Shown here in pieces: positions 46,062-54,767 of a stretch of 64,000 bases of DNA. Where the stretch lies: the NCBI GenBank assembly GCA_963828215.1, contig CAWHFO010000078.1:124001-188000 (forward strand), written 5' to 3'. Below the pieces are notes generated by a model. The model was not told the DNA's origin. It searched no databases and worked only from the letters and a program-made list of their open reading frames with translations. The stretch's first letter is position 1; every line of letters begins with the position of its first letter. The translations under genes were made by a program, and so were the position numbers. This stretch comes from CAVTJL01 sp963828215. Lineage in GTDB: Bacteria > Pseudomonadota > Alphaproteobacteria > Geminicoccales > Geminicoccaceae.

Positions 46062-46714
46062 GCGCCGGCGACGACGGGCCCTGGGTCGAGGCCGACGAGA
46101 TCGGGGTCCGGCTCCTCGTCTACGGCCCGCCGGCGCCGGACGCCGGGCTGATTGCCCAGCGCCTCGGGCCGGCGCTCGGGGCCGGCGTGGTGGCGGCTTT
46201 CGTCGCCGACGAGGCCACTCCCGAGGACGCCTTGGTCGAGCTTCAGGGCCTCTGCCGCGAGCACGAGGTGGCCTTCCTCCTGCGTGGCCCCGCCACTCGG
46301 GTGATCGAGCGCGGGGCGGACGGCGTCCATCTCGACGATCCCGATGCTCTCACGCCCGCCCGTCGCCTCCTCGGCCTCGAGCGCCTGATCGGCGTCGGGT
46401 GCGACCGGTCGCGGCATGCGGCCATGCTTGCCGGGGAGGACGGCGCCGACTATGTGACGTTCGGCTCGCTCGGCGACCCGGACCGGACGGACGACCTCGT
46501 CGATCTCGTCCGATGGTGGAGTGAGCTTTTCGTCTTGCCGGTCGCCGCCGTCGCCCCTGCTTCTGCCGAGGACGCCCGGGCGCTCGTCGAGGCAGGCGTC
46601 GATTTCCTGATCGTCGGCGGCGCCTTCTTTAGGCCCGACGGCGCGGGCGAGGCACGCCTTCGGGAGATCGTCTCGCTCGTCTCGGACGCCAAGAAGGCCG
46701 AGACCCGCCGTTAA
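46058..46714 (+). CDS. Thiamine phosphate synthase-like protein
   Basis: This 218-residue TIM-barrel protein of the ThiE/TenI fold shows GVHLDDPDA, VGCDRSRHAAMLAGEDGADYVTFG and a C-terminal phosphate loop region FLIVGGAFF. Some catalytic positions of true ThiE appear changed, so it may be a divergent member rather than the thiamine enzyme. It is coupled to fba through a GTGA overlap. Confidence 0.8.
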   Translation: MSAGDDGPWVEADEIGVRLLVYGPPAPDAGLIAQRLGPALGAGVVAAFVADEATPEDALVELQGLCREHEVAFLLRGPATRVIERGADGVHLDDPDALTPARRLLGLERLIGVGCDRSRHAAMLAGEDGADYVTFGSLGDPDRTDDLVDLVRWWSELFVLPVAAVAPASAEDARALVEAGVDFLIVGGAFFRPDGAGEARLREIVSLVSDAKKAETRR

Positions 46715-46779
46715 GGGCTCTTCGGGGCCGGTCCCTCCCCCTCCCAGCAACACGCTCCGCGCGAGCCGATTGATCCGAC

Positions 46780-47610
46780 ATGCCAAGGTATTCCGCCAAT
46801 CTCACGGTCATGCTGCGGGCCGCCCGCGCCGCCGCGCGCCTGCTCGTGCGCGACTTCAACGAGGTCGAGCATCTTCAGGTCTCGATGAAAGGTCCGGGCG
46901 ACTTCGTCTCGGCAGCCGACCATCGGGCCGAGCAGGTGATCCGCGAGGAGCTGAGCCGGGCCCGCCCGGGCTATGGTCTCGTGTTGGAGGAAAGCGGCGT
47001 CGTGGTGGGCGACTCGCCCCACAACCGGTTTCTGGTCGATCCCCTCGACGGCACGACGAACTTCCTCCATGCGCTGCCCCAATGGGCGATCTCGATCGCC
47101 CTCGAGCAGCACGGCGATGTCACGGCCGCGCTCGTCTACGACCCGATCAAGGAGGAGCTGTTCACGGCCGAGAAGGGCAACGGGGCGTTCCTGAACGACC
47201 GGCGGCTGCGCGTGTCCCGGCGCTCCGAGATGGGCACCGCGCTGATCGGCTGCGGCCTGCCGGTCCAGAGCTGGAAGGCGAGGAAGATGGGCTTCGCACG
47301 CCAGCTCGAGCGGGTCGCCGATCAGGTCGGCGGACTGCGCCGGCTCGGCGCCTGCGCCCTGGACCTCGCCTACGTCGCCGCGGGCCGCCAGGACGCATAC
47401 TGGGAGCACGGGGTCCATCCCTGGGACTATGGGGCCGGCATGCTCCTCGTGCGCGAGGCCGGGGGCCGATTCGGCCGGCTCGAGGGCGACGACGACATCT
47501 GGGCCGAGGGGACCATCATCGCCGGCAATCCCGAGATCTACGAGAAGCTCCGTGCCGTCCTGAACGCGGCCGGCGAGCCCCCGGCCAGAGAGCCGGCCGA
47601 CCCTACCTGA
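46780..47610 (+). CDS. suhB: Inositol monophosphatase family protein (SuhB-like)
   Basis: This 276-residue Mg-dependent phosphatase has the metal motif DPLDGTTNFLHALPQWAIS, upstream acidic residues in LVLEESG, and a WDYGAGMLLVREAGG C-terminal motif. It commonly follows fba/thiE in this group. The substrate may be inositol-1-phosphate or fructose bisphosphate. Its end overlaps the convergent cupin gene by 8 bases. Confidence 0.93.
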   Translation: MPRYSANLTVMLRAARAAARLLVRDFNEVEHLQVSMKGPGDFVSAADHRAEQVIREELSRARPGYGLVLEESGVVVGDSPHNRFLVDPLDGTTNFLHALPQWAISIALEQHGDVTAALVYDPIKEELFTAEKGNGAFLNDRRLRVSRRSEMGTALIGCGLPVQSWKARKMGFARQLERVADQVGGLRRLGACALDLAYVAAGRQDAYWEHGVHPWDYGAGMLLVREAGGRFGRLEGDDDIWAEGTIIAGNPEIYEKLRAVLNAAGEPPAREPADPT

Positions 47611-47887
47611 TCTCGGTCTCGACGAAGGCGATCTCGAAGTCGTTTCGGTTGATGACGTCGTGCTCCACGCCGGCATGGCGGAAATAGGGCACGCCCGCCC
47701 GAAGCTCCGCCTTCGCCTCGCTGCCGTCCGGGCGGGTCATCGCCAACGGCCCCGTCGTCAGCGGTACCACCACATAGTCGAGCTCGTGCCGATGCCAGCC
47801 GGTGGCGGAGCCCGGCGGGAAGCGCCACTCCGTGACACGGACCCGCTCGTTGTCGATCAGAACCGTGGGTATCGCCTTGCCGCTCAT
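47603..47887 (-). CDS. Small cupin-domain protein
   Basis: This 94-residue single-domain cupin has the first metal motif region GSATGWHRHELDYVVVPL and the second VPYFRHAGVEHDVIN. It is probably a metal-binding beta-barrel; the substrate is unknown. It starts with ATG at 47887, 21 bases after the stop of the upstream gene. Confidence 0.88.
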   Translation of the reverse strand: MSGKAIPTVLIDNERVRVTEWRFPPGSATGWHRHELDYVVVPLTTGPLAMTRPDGSEAKAELRAGVPYFRHAGVEHDVINRNDFEIAFVETEIR

Positions 47888-47908
47888 GACGCCTCCGGGG
47901 GCTGCCGG

Positions 47909-48530
47909 TCAGCCGCCCGTCGCCAGGTCGAGAGCGTGGAGCCGCTCGCGGGCGACGACGACGTTCGGATCGCTCGACCATACCGCGCCGCGACCGCTCG
48001 TCACACTCGTCAGAAGGCCGCGGGCGCGGGCAGCCAGATCGCGCGCCTGGGCGCGGGCCCCGAGATGCACCAGGGACTCCGCGCGGCCGAGCAGATCGCC
48101 GAGTTCGGACGAAGGCCTCGCCTGCCCCGATCACGCGATCGCGCCCGTCGATATCGAGCGCATAGCCCGGCAGCGCTGCGTCGGGACGTGACAGCTCGCG
48201 AAACACCTCGTCGCCGCGCGCGAGGTCCGCCTCGAGCTTCCGCCGGTCCGTCTCGCCCTGGGCATCCTGGCGAATGATCCTCAGCTCCCGCTCCCGGTGA
48301 GCGGTCGCTGTCCGCGTGTCCGCCGGCAGCTGTCGGCTCAGACGCGCCGCCTGCCAATCCGCCTCGCGAGGTGACCTGTGGACATCGGCGCGGAGCGGCC
48401 CCAGCGGCGTCATGCCCCCCAGCTGTTGAGCCGCGCCCTCGGCCGCCGCCGTCACCAACCAAACCACAGCCAGGGCGGCGGGCAGCACCGCCTGCCGCCT
48501 GGGCCGGTCGACCGGCCACCGTCCGCGCAT
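47909..48530 (-). CDS. Exported hypothetical protein (frame break near 48105)
   Basis: After correction this is 206 residues: a signal peptide (hydrophobic core about residues 14-30, ending AAEGAAQQ) and a mostly helical, charged mature part. The first frame runs to GAGEAFVRT; one surplus base then leads to LGDLLGRAESLVHLGARAQA and a TGA at 47909. The corrected tail (ARERLHALDLATGG) has normal amphipathic helix character, whereas the uncorrected frame runs through the cupin gene. I do not recognise a family. Confidence 0.65.
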
Positions 48531-48701
48531 CGAATCCTCACCTCCGACCGGTCCCGGGCATGTCCGCCGACCGAGCTCCCCATTGTCGGGACCAGCGCAT
48601 TCTGACGGCTGTCCCGGCCCTCCCTACGATGTTGACCCGAGGTCTCGCGAGGTCCACCCTCTAGCGGCCCAAGGCTGTCAAGAAACGAAAGGGAGAACGC
48701 C

Positions 48702-48992
48702 ATGCGGCGCGGCGTGGCTTCGACGCTCGCGGCATTGCTTCTGGCGCCCGGAGCGCTCGCCCGGGGCGAGCCCGGCTGGCAGGACGATCTATCGGCGGAA
48801 GCCGAGCTCACGCTCGGCTGTACGGTGGCCTATCTCAGCCAGACCATCGATGGGGACGTCCACGGCATTCCCCTCGTGATGGCGAAGGTGCATTGCGTGG
48901 ATAGACGCGTCTTCGACGCGTCGCGGGGTCAATCGAGCCTGCCGTTCGATTTCAAGCCCTGTCGCGATACCGGGGACGGCCAGGCCTGCTGA
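48702..48992 (+). CDS. Small exported hypothetical protein
   Basis: This 96-residue protein has a signal peptide (MRRGVASTLAALLLAPGALA) and a short mature domain with three cysteines (LTLGCTVAY, KVHCVD, DFKPC, plus a final C). A good AAAGGGAG ribosome site precedes the ATG. No family is recognised; disulfides in the periplasm are likely. Confidence 0.7.
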   Translation: MRRGVASTLAALLLAPGALARGEPGWQDDLSAEAELTLGCTVAYLSQTIDGDVHGIPLVMAKVHCVDRRVFDASRGQSSLPFDFKPCRDTGDGQAC

Positions 48993-48998
48993 GCGGGC

Positions 48999-49937
48999 TC
49001 AGGCGAGCCGGCCGGCGAGGAACCTCGCGATCTCGTCGATGAATCCGCGCGCGGCTGCGATGCCTCGGCTCATCCCGAAACAGGCGTGCGTGACACCGCG
49101 CCACAGGCGGAAGTCGAAGTCGACGCCGGCCTCGATGAGCCGCCTCGCCAGCCGCTCGCTGTCGTCGCGCAGGGGATCGAGCTCGGCTGCCGACACGTAG
49201 AGCGGCGGCAGCCCGCGGAGGTCGGCGTTCAAGGGTGAGGCCAGCGGCTCGCGGCGCTGCGCGGGATCCTTGGCATAGTGGTCCCAGAACCAACGCATGG
49301 CGGCAGTCGAGAGGATGTAGCGGCCGTCGCCGAAGGCGACGTGCGAGGGGCTGTCATTGTCGGCGGAGAAGACGCCGTAGACGAGACCTGCCGCTCGGAC
49401 CAGCGGCTCCTTCGCGTCGCGGAGAGCGAGGCAGGCGGCGAGTGCCAGGTTCGCCCCCGCCGAGTCGCCGGCGAGCGCCAGCCGCGCCGGATCGACGCCT
49501 TCGGCGGCGCCGTGCTCGGCGAGCCAGCGAATGGCGGCGAGACAGTCCTCGAGGCCGCGCGGATAGGGATGCTCGGGTGCGAGGCCGTAGTCGACGCTCG
49601 CCACCATGAAGCCCCCGGCGAGCGCCAGCCGGCGGCAGATGCCGTCATGAGTGTCCAGCGAGCAGATCACCCACCCGCCGCCATGGATGTAGAGCACGCA
49701 GGGAAGGCGCCCTTCGCCGCCGGGGGGTGTGTAGAGCCGCATCCGGAGACGCCCGCGGGGGCCCTGGATCGTGACCATGCGGACATCCGCGAGCGCCGGC
49801 GGGTCCTCGTTCCAGAAGGCGTTGCGGAGCTCGGCCTCGGCCCGCGCATCGGCCGGCGTCATCGCCTCCAGCGGCTGAAGCTGACGCGCAGCCATGTCGG
49901 CCAGAACGGCCGCCATCTCCGGATCGAGCTCGGGCAT
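48999..49937 (-). CDS. Alpha/beta hydrolase, hormone-sensitive-lipase family
   Basis: This 312-residue esterase/lipase has the HSL oxyanion motif IHGGGWV, nucleophile GDSAGAN, acid in AELDPLRDD and catalytic His in GVTHACFG. There is no signal peptide. The ATG at 49937 is chosen for its spacing from GGGGAG; two further in-frame starts lie up to 15 bases upstream. It is likely an intracellular carboxylesterase. Confidence 0.91.
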   Translation of the reverse strand: MPELDPEMAAVLADMAARQLQPLEAMTPADARAEAELRNAFWNEDPPALADVRMVTIQGPRGRLRMRLYTPPGGEGRLPCVLYIHGGGWVICSLDTHDGICRRLALAGGFMVASVDYGLAPEHPYPRGLEDCLAAIRWLAEHGAAEGVDPARLALAGDSAGANLALAACLALRDAKEPLVRAAGLVYGVFSADNDSPSHVAFGDGRYILSTAAMRWFWDHYAKDPAQRREPLASPLNADLRGLPPLYVSAAELDPLRDDSERLARRLIEAGVDFDFRLWRGVTHACFGMSRGIAAARGFIDEIARFLAGRLA

Positions 49938-49991
49938 GATCATCTCCCCCAAACGTCGTCCGGCGGTCTTGCCCCCCGGGGGGACCGGCCG

Positions 49992-50882
49992 TCAAGTCGG
50001 CGCGAGCGCCGCCTCGACCATGCGCTGCGCCTCGTTGACGACCAGGGAGATATGCCCGGCCGCCGGCACGATCTCGACACGCGCATCCGGCAGCCGCTCG
50101 GCATACCAAAGGGCGTGCTTCGCCGGCACGACCCGATCGACGCCGCCATGGAGAATGAGCGTCGGCGCCGTGACGTCACGGGGAGCCACGTCCCACTTTC
50201 GGGTCAGCAACGCGATGTCGGCGAGCGGCCCTGCCACGCCGGTACGCGTGCCCTCGCGAACCGACACGACCAGGGCGCGGGCGACCTTGGCGCGGTCGAT
50301 GCCGGGCGCGAACGATCCGCCCTCGCCCCTGAGCATCAGCCGGACGAGGCGAAGGTCGAGTCCGTGCTGGCGGGCGTTGCGGAACAGGCGCGGCATCACC
50401 GTTCTGAAGATCGCGACGTGCCGGCGGAGACGCCGGAACGCGCGGATGCTGCCGCCGCCCTCGCGAATGATCCGCTTGTTGGCAACCGCCCCGGCCAGAA
50501 TGCATCGGTGCACGCGATGACCCAGCACGGCGGCGGCAGCGACGGCGAAGGGGCCGCCCGCGGAGACGCCGACGATGCTGCAGCGGTCGATCCCCAAGTG
50601 GTCCAGAAGCTGCTCGAGGTCCTTGCCGAATCCCAGCAGGCTCGGTGCCGTCTGCAGGGCGGTGCCCCCATAACCCGGGCGGTCGGGCGCGATCAGGTTG
50701 GCGTCGGCGGGCAGGCCGGCCAAGGGCTCCAGGCGGCTGCCCAGAAAGCCATGGAGATAGATGATCGGCAGAGACTGCCTCTGGCCATACTCCGCGCAGA
50801 CCATACGGCGCCCGTCGTCCAGAATGACGCGATGCTGGGTGAAAGCTTCCTGGGCGACTTCGTCCTGTCCGATCATCTCCAT
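49992..50882 (-). CDS. Alpha/beta-fold hydrolase
   Basis: This 296-residue hydrolase has the oxyanion region IYLHGFLGSRLE, APDRPGYGG, nucleophile elbow GVSAGGP, acidic residue in LILHGGVDRVVP and His in VPAAGHISLV. The substrate is unknown. The start ATG at 50882 (or 50876) removes a proline/arginine-rich upstream extension that is not family-like. The HSL-type esterase gene lies 54 bases downstream on the same strand. Confidence 0.88.
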   Translation of the reverse strand: MEMIGQDEVAQEAFTQHRVILDDGRRMVCAEYGQRQSLPIIYLHGFLGSRLEPLAGLPADANLIAPDRPGYGGTALQTAPSLLGFGKDLEQLLDHLGIDRCSIVGVSAGGPFAVAAAAVLGHRVHRCILAGAVANKRIIREGGGSIRAFRRLRRHVAIFRTVMPRLFRNARQHGLDLRLVRLMLRGEGGSFAPGIDRAKVARALVVSVREGTRTGVAGPLADIALLTRKWDVAPRDVTAPTLILHGGVDRVVPAKHALWYAERLPDARVEIVPAAGHISLVVNEAQRMVEAALAPT

Positions 50883-51160
50883 CCCTTCGAACGACCAGGA
50901 AGACGCCGGGCCGATACGCCACTCCGCCCAGCGCAGTAGGAGAATAGAGGCTCGGGCCCGGCTGACGAGACACTCCCGCGCCGATGATGCCCCCGGGGGC
51001 CGCATTCGGGCGGCCTCGGCAGCCGTGTATCGGGCCGCCGGCCGATCCGCCATCGCCTCGGGCCGCCCCGACAGGCCCCGGGCTTCGCCTGGACAGTCCT
51101 GCGGCGCTCGGTCAACAATGCCCGACGGCCATGATGGGGCCCCCTCGGAGGATCGGACGG

Positions 51161-52795
51161 ATGGACGAGGCCGCGGCGCTTCTGATCGGCAAGGGCGAGG
51201 TCCCGCAATATCTTCTTCTCCCGCGCGCCAACCGCCACGGGCTCGTGGCCGGGGCCACCGGCACCGGCAAGACCGTCACGCTCCAGGTGCTCGCCGAAGG
51301 CCTGTCGCGGGCTGGGGTCCCGGTGTTCTGCGCCGACGTCAAGGGCGACCTCGCCGGCATCAGCCAGCCGGGCGAGGCCAACCCGAAGCTCGAGGAGCGT
51401 GCCCGGAGCCTGGGCGCCGACGGCTTCACCTGGCAGGCGGCGCCCGTGATCTTCTGGGACGTTCTCGGCGAGCAGGGTCACCCGATCCGCGCCACGGTGG
51501 CCGAGATGGGCCCCCTCCTCCTCGCCCGGCTGCTCGAGCTGAACGACACCCAGGAAGGCGTCCTCAACATCGCCTTCGCGCTGGCCGACAGTGAGGGCCT
51601 GCTTCTCCTCGACCTCAAGGACCTCCGCGCCATCCTCGGTCACCTGGCCGAGCGCGCGGACGAGCTCACGACCACCTACGGCAATGTCAGCAAGGCCACG
51701 GTCGGCACGATCCAGAGGCGCCTTCTGACGCTCGATCAGCAGGGCGCCGACCGCTTCCTGGGCGAGCCCGCGCTCGAGCTCGCCGACCTCATGCTGACCG
51801 CTCCTGACGGCCGGGGCGCGGTCAACGTTCTGGCCTCCGACAAGCTGATGATGTCGCCCCGCCTCTATGCCACCTTTCTCCTCTGGCTGCTCTCCGAGCT
51901 CTTCGAGGAGCTGCCGGAGGTGGGCGACCTTCCCAAGCCGAAGCTCGTCTTCTTCTTCGACGAGGCGCATCTGCTGTTCACGGATGCGCCCAAGGCGCTG
52001 GTCGAGAAGGTCGAGCAGGTGGTCCGGCTCATCCGCTCGAAGGGGGTCGGCGTTTTCTTCGTGACGCAGAATCCCCTGGACGTGCCGCCTACGATCCTCG
52101 GGCAGCTCGGCAACCGCGTGCAGCACGCGCTCAGGGCCTTCACGCCGATCGAGCAGAAGGCGGTCCGCGCCGCCGCCGAGACGTTCCGTCCGAACCCCAA
52201 GCTCAAGACCGACAAAGTCATCACCGAGCTGGCCGTCGGCGAAGCGCTCGTCTCCATGCTCGAGGCCGGGGGCGCCCCGGGCATCGTCGATCGCGCGAAA
52301 ATCCTGCCGCCGCGCTCCCGGATGGGCGCCATCACCCAGGACGAGCGCAAAAAGATCCTCGAGACGAGCCCGGTGGCCGGCAAATACGACCAGACCGTGG
52401 ATCGGGACTCGGCCTATGAGCGGCTGCAGGGGCGGGCGACGACGGTCGCCGAGGAGCCGGCGCCACGCCCGGCCTGGGGCACCGCTCCCCCCGCGACGGC
52501 GGCTGCCGACCCCTGGGGCGGGAGCGCGGCGGCACCTCATTCAAGGCGGATCGGCGGTGGTGCCGTTCCTCGGCCGGAGGCAGCAGCACCGCCTCCCCCG
52601 CCGCCGCGGCGGCCAGCCGCCGCCCCGACCGGCGGCGGCCTGCTCGGGGACATCCTCACGGGCGGCGGGGGCCGCCGCCAAGGTCTGGCCGAGTCCCTGG
52701 CGAAGTCCATCGTCCGCAGCGTCGGCAGCCAGGTCGGGACGCAGGTGAGCCGCACCGTCATCCGCGGCATCCTGGGCTCGATCCTCAAACGCTGA
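51161..52795 (+). CDS. HerA-like ATPase, DUF853 family
   Basis: This 544-residue P-loop ATPase of the HerA/FtsK superfamily has Walker A VAGATGTGKTVTLQ, DVKGDLAGIS, Walker B PKLVFFFDEAHLLF and GVFFVTQNPLDVP (sensor region). After about residue 420 a Pro/Ala/Gly-rich linker leads to a short C-terminal amphipathic part (LAKSIVRSVGSQVGTQV). DUF853 proteins are common and usually solitary; the DNA-related role is inferred from the fold. The ATG at 51161 gives MDEAAALLIGKGE, the usual N-terminus. Confidence 0.92.
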   Translation: MDEAAALLIGKGEVPQYLLLPRANRHGLVAGATGTGKTVTLQVLAEGLSRAGVPVFCADVKGDLAGISQPGEANPKLEERARSLGADGFTWQAAPVIFWDVLGEQGHPIRATVAEMGPLLLARLLELNDTQEGVLNIAFALADSEGLLLLDLKDLRAILGHLAERADELTTTYGNVSKATVGTIQRRLLTLDQQGADRFLGEPALELADLMLTAPDGRGAVNVLASDKLMMSPRLYATFLLWLLSELFEELPEVGDLPKPKLVFFFDEAHLLFTDAPKALVEKVEQVVRLIRSKGVGVFFVTQNPLDVPPTILGQLGNRVQHALRAFTPIEQKAVRAAAETFRPNPKLKTDKVITELAVGEALVSMLEAGGAPGIVDRAKILPPRSRMGAITQDERKKILETSPVAGKYDQTVDRDSAYERLQGRATTVAEEPAPRPAWGTAPPATAAADPWGGSAAAPHSRRIGGGAVPRPEAAAPPPPPPRRPAAAPTGGGLLGDILTGGGGRRQGLAESLAKSIVRSVGSQVGTQVSRTVIRGILGSILKR

Positions 52796-52810
52796 GGGCG
52801 GGGCCCCTCG

Positions 52811-53575
52811 TCAGGCGGGAGCCCCCCCGGCGGCGGCCGGGGCCACCGCAACGGGCGGCGTTACCGGCGCCAGCGTCTGTCGCGCCGCGGCCAGGGCCTG
52901 CAGGGCCTGGCTTCGCGTGGGAGCCGAGCCGATGCGGTTGAAGGCCGCCTCCGCGTCGGCAAACCGCTCGTTCGCCTCGCGCGCGTTGCCTGCCGTGTTG
53001 AGCTCCTGCCAGCCCCATATCTGATAGGTCATCCCGTTGGTGAACTGGGCGACGTCCTCGGACGAGGTCACGGCCCGCAGGGCCTGACGGAAATACTCCC
53101 GACCCTCCTCGTACCGCCCGCGCATGAAAAAGGTCGCGGCATAGCTCCGGCTCATGATCGCCCGCTCGACATCGCCCCGCGACGCGTCGATTGCTTTCTT
53201 ATAGTAGATCTCGGCGGTGGCGAGGTCGCTGGCATTGATGCTGGCGCTCGCCAGCGTGAAGTAGTCGGTGGCCGACGTGATGTCCGGCACCTGGTCGAGC
53301 CAGTAGCGCGCCTGCTGGATGAGCTGGTTGTTGCGTGTCGCCAGCATGGAGGAGACCTGCTGGGCATAGCGGGGGTCGCTCGCCGCGTATTGCTGCCACA
53401 GCTTCGCGTTCTCGATGTCGTTCTCGACGAATTTCGAGAGAATGTTGGTCAGCTCGCTGCGCGCCATGCGCTTGTCCTCGAACCGCGTGATCGCCTGCGA
53501 CCGCCACGTGGCGAAAGCCGACAAGGCGAGCGCGACGACGCTGATGCCTACCGAGACGAGGTCCTTGAGCTCCAC
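52811..53575 (-). CDS. Membrane-anchored TPR-like protein
   Basis: This 254-residue protein has one N-terminal span (about residues 6-24), a coiled-coil stretch (about 30-90), TPR-like helical pairs (ASDLATAEIYYKKAIDAS, RGRYEEGREYFRQAL, NERFADAEAAFNRIG) and an Ala/Pro tail. It is probably a scaffold at the inner membrane. It starts with GTG at 53575. I see no partner gene. Confidence 0.75.
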   Translation of the reverse strand: MELKDLVSVGISVVALALSAFATWRSQAITRFEDKRMARSELTNILSKFVENDIENAKLWQQYAASDPRYAQQVSSMLATRNNQLIQQARYWLDQVPDITSATDYFTLASASINASDLATAEIYYKKAIDASRGDVERAIMSRSYAATFFMRGRYEEGREYFRQALRAVTSSEDVAQFTNGMTYQIWGWQELNTAGNAREANERFADAEAAFNRIGSAPTRSQALQALAAARQTLAPVTPPVAVAPAAAGGAPA

Positions 53576-53660
53576 CGTGCGCCTCCCTTGCCCGGATGCC
53601 CTGTCCGGATGGGTGCCAGCACTACCAGCGTCTTCGACAACTGCGCAATCGACAGTTGCA

Positions 53661-53682
53661 GCGGCCGGCTTGGGCCGGCCGC
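53661..53682 (-). terminator. Hairpin just downstream of mbfA
   Basis: A perfect 9-bp GC stem (GCGGCCGGC / GCCGGCCGC) with a TTGG loop lies eight bases beyond the mbfA stop. There is no T-run, so it may act as an mRNA 3' end stabiliser or a weak terminator rather than a classical intrinsic terminator. Confidence 0.45.
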
Positions 53683-53689
53683 CCCGGCC

Positions 53690-54670
53690 TCAGGCATTGC
53701 CCATCAGGATGCCGGTCAGGAAGACGAGAAAGCCGCCCACGACCACCTGGAAGGCTGCGGACAGGAAGGGTGTGTCCATGTAGCGCGCGCGCACCCAGGC
53801 GATGATCCAGAGCTCGATCACCACGACCACGATCGCGATCGTGGTCGCCAGCCGGAAGTCCGGAATGAGATAGGGAAGCGTATGGCCCAGGCCGCCCAGC
53901 GCCGTCATCATCCCGCAGATGATCCCGCGCAATAGCGGCTGGCCGCGCCCGGTGAGGCTGCCGTCGTCGGAGAGGGCCTCGGCGAAGCCCATGCTGATGC
54001 CGGCGCCGATCGAGGCGGCGATGCCGACGACGAAGGCGTCCCAACTGTTGCCCGTGGCGAAGGCCGCGGCGAACACCGGCGCCAGCGTGCTGACCGAGCC
54101 GTCCATCAGTCCTGCCAGACCCGGCTGGACGATCTGCAACAGGAAGGTCCGGCGCTGGGTCTCCGCCTCCTGGTCCCTGACGCTGGCCGGCACCAGCCTG
54201 CTCTCCAGACGCTCGGCGAGGTTCACGTGCGTGCTCTCCGCCTCCGCGAGATCGCCGAGCAGCTTCCGGATGCCGGCGTCGGTTGCGCGCTTGGCCGCCT
54301 GCCGATAGAAGCGGGTCGTCTCGACCTCCATCTCCTCGGCCTGCCTGCGGACCGCCTCCACGCCCAGGTTCTGGGTCAGCCAGAGAGGCTTGCGTCGGAC
54401 GAAGCCGCGCACGTGCTCGCGCCGTATCAACGGGATGTGCTCGCCGAACTTCTCGACGAACAGGTCGATGAGGCGGCGTCGATGCTCGCTCTCCTCCTCG
54501 GCCATCTCCTGAAAGACCTCGGCCGAGCCCGGAAACTTGTCCTTCAGCCCCTCGGCATAGTCCCGATAGATCCGGCCATCCTCCTCCTCGAGCGTGATGG
54601 CGAGCGCCAGAACCTCACGCTCCGTCAGATCGGCGAATTGCTTGTGGGCGCGCGGCGTGAACGGAATCAT
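53690..54670 (-). CDS. mbfA: Membrane-bound ferritin MbfA (rubrerythrin-VIT1 fusion)
   Basis: This 326-residue protein has an N-terminal ferritin-like di-iron domain (about residues 1-150; TLEEEDGRIYRDYAEG, MAEEESEHRRRL, EMEVETTRFYRQ). A C-terminal VIT1/CCC1 membrane domain (about 170-326; LAGLMDGSVSTLAPVFAAA, GISMGFAEALSDDG) follows. MbfA exports or stores iron and protects against peroxide in rhizobia, and is regulated by Irr. An ICE-like palindrome sits upstream, and irr itself is in this window. Confidence 0.94.
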   Translation of the reverse strand: MIPFTPRAHKQFADLTEREVLALAITLEEEDGRIYRDYAEGLKDKFPGSAEVFQEMAEEESEHRRRLIDLFVEKFGEHIPLIRREHVRGFVRRKPLWLTQNLGVEAVRRQAEEMEVETTRFYRQAAKRATDAGIRKLLGDLAEAESTHVNLAERLESRLVPASVRDQEAETQRRTFLLQIVQPGLAGLMDGSVSTLAPVFAAAFATGNSWDAFVVGIAASIGAGISMGFAEALSDDGSLTGRGQPLLRGIICGMMTALGGLGHTLPYLIPDFRLATTIAIVVVVIELWIIAWVRARYMDTPFLSAAFQVVVGGFLVFLTGILMGNA

Positions 54671-54728
54671 GGTCGGGCTCTCGTCCTCCAGCCGCCGCGG
54701 TCGAGCCGCGTCCGCCACCATATTGATA

Positions 54729-54743
54729 TTGGAATAATTCCAA
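54729..54743 (-). promoter_or_regulatory. ICE-like Irr operator ahead of mbfA
   Basis: The 15-base perfect palindrome TTGGAATTATTCCAA (minus strand; one extra T precedes it) lies 58 bases before the mbfA ATG. It matches the iron-control element consensus of Irr targets (TTTAGAA-N3-TTCTAAA) in length, centre and A/T pattern. It is in the intergenic gap after oligopeptidase B. Confidence 0.72.
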
Positions 54744-54767
54744 AGGTGGGGGAAGCCCAGGCCGCCG

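Noticed and set aside
51161..52795. HerA-like ATPase as part of an antiphage defence system
   Set aside because: It is a standard DUF853 protein without a nuclease, SIR2 or other effector neighbour.
53639..53659. CAACTG...CAGTTG inverted repeat near the mbfA terminator region as an operator
   Set aside because: Only six pairs with a 9-base loop in a short convergent spacer; expected by chance and without context.
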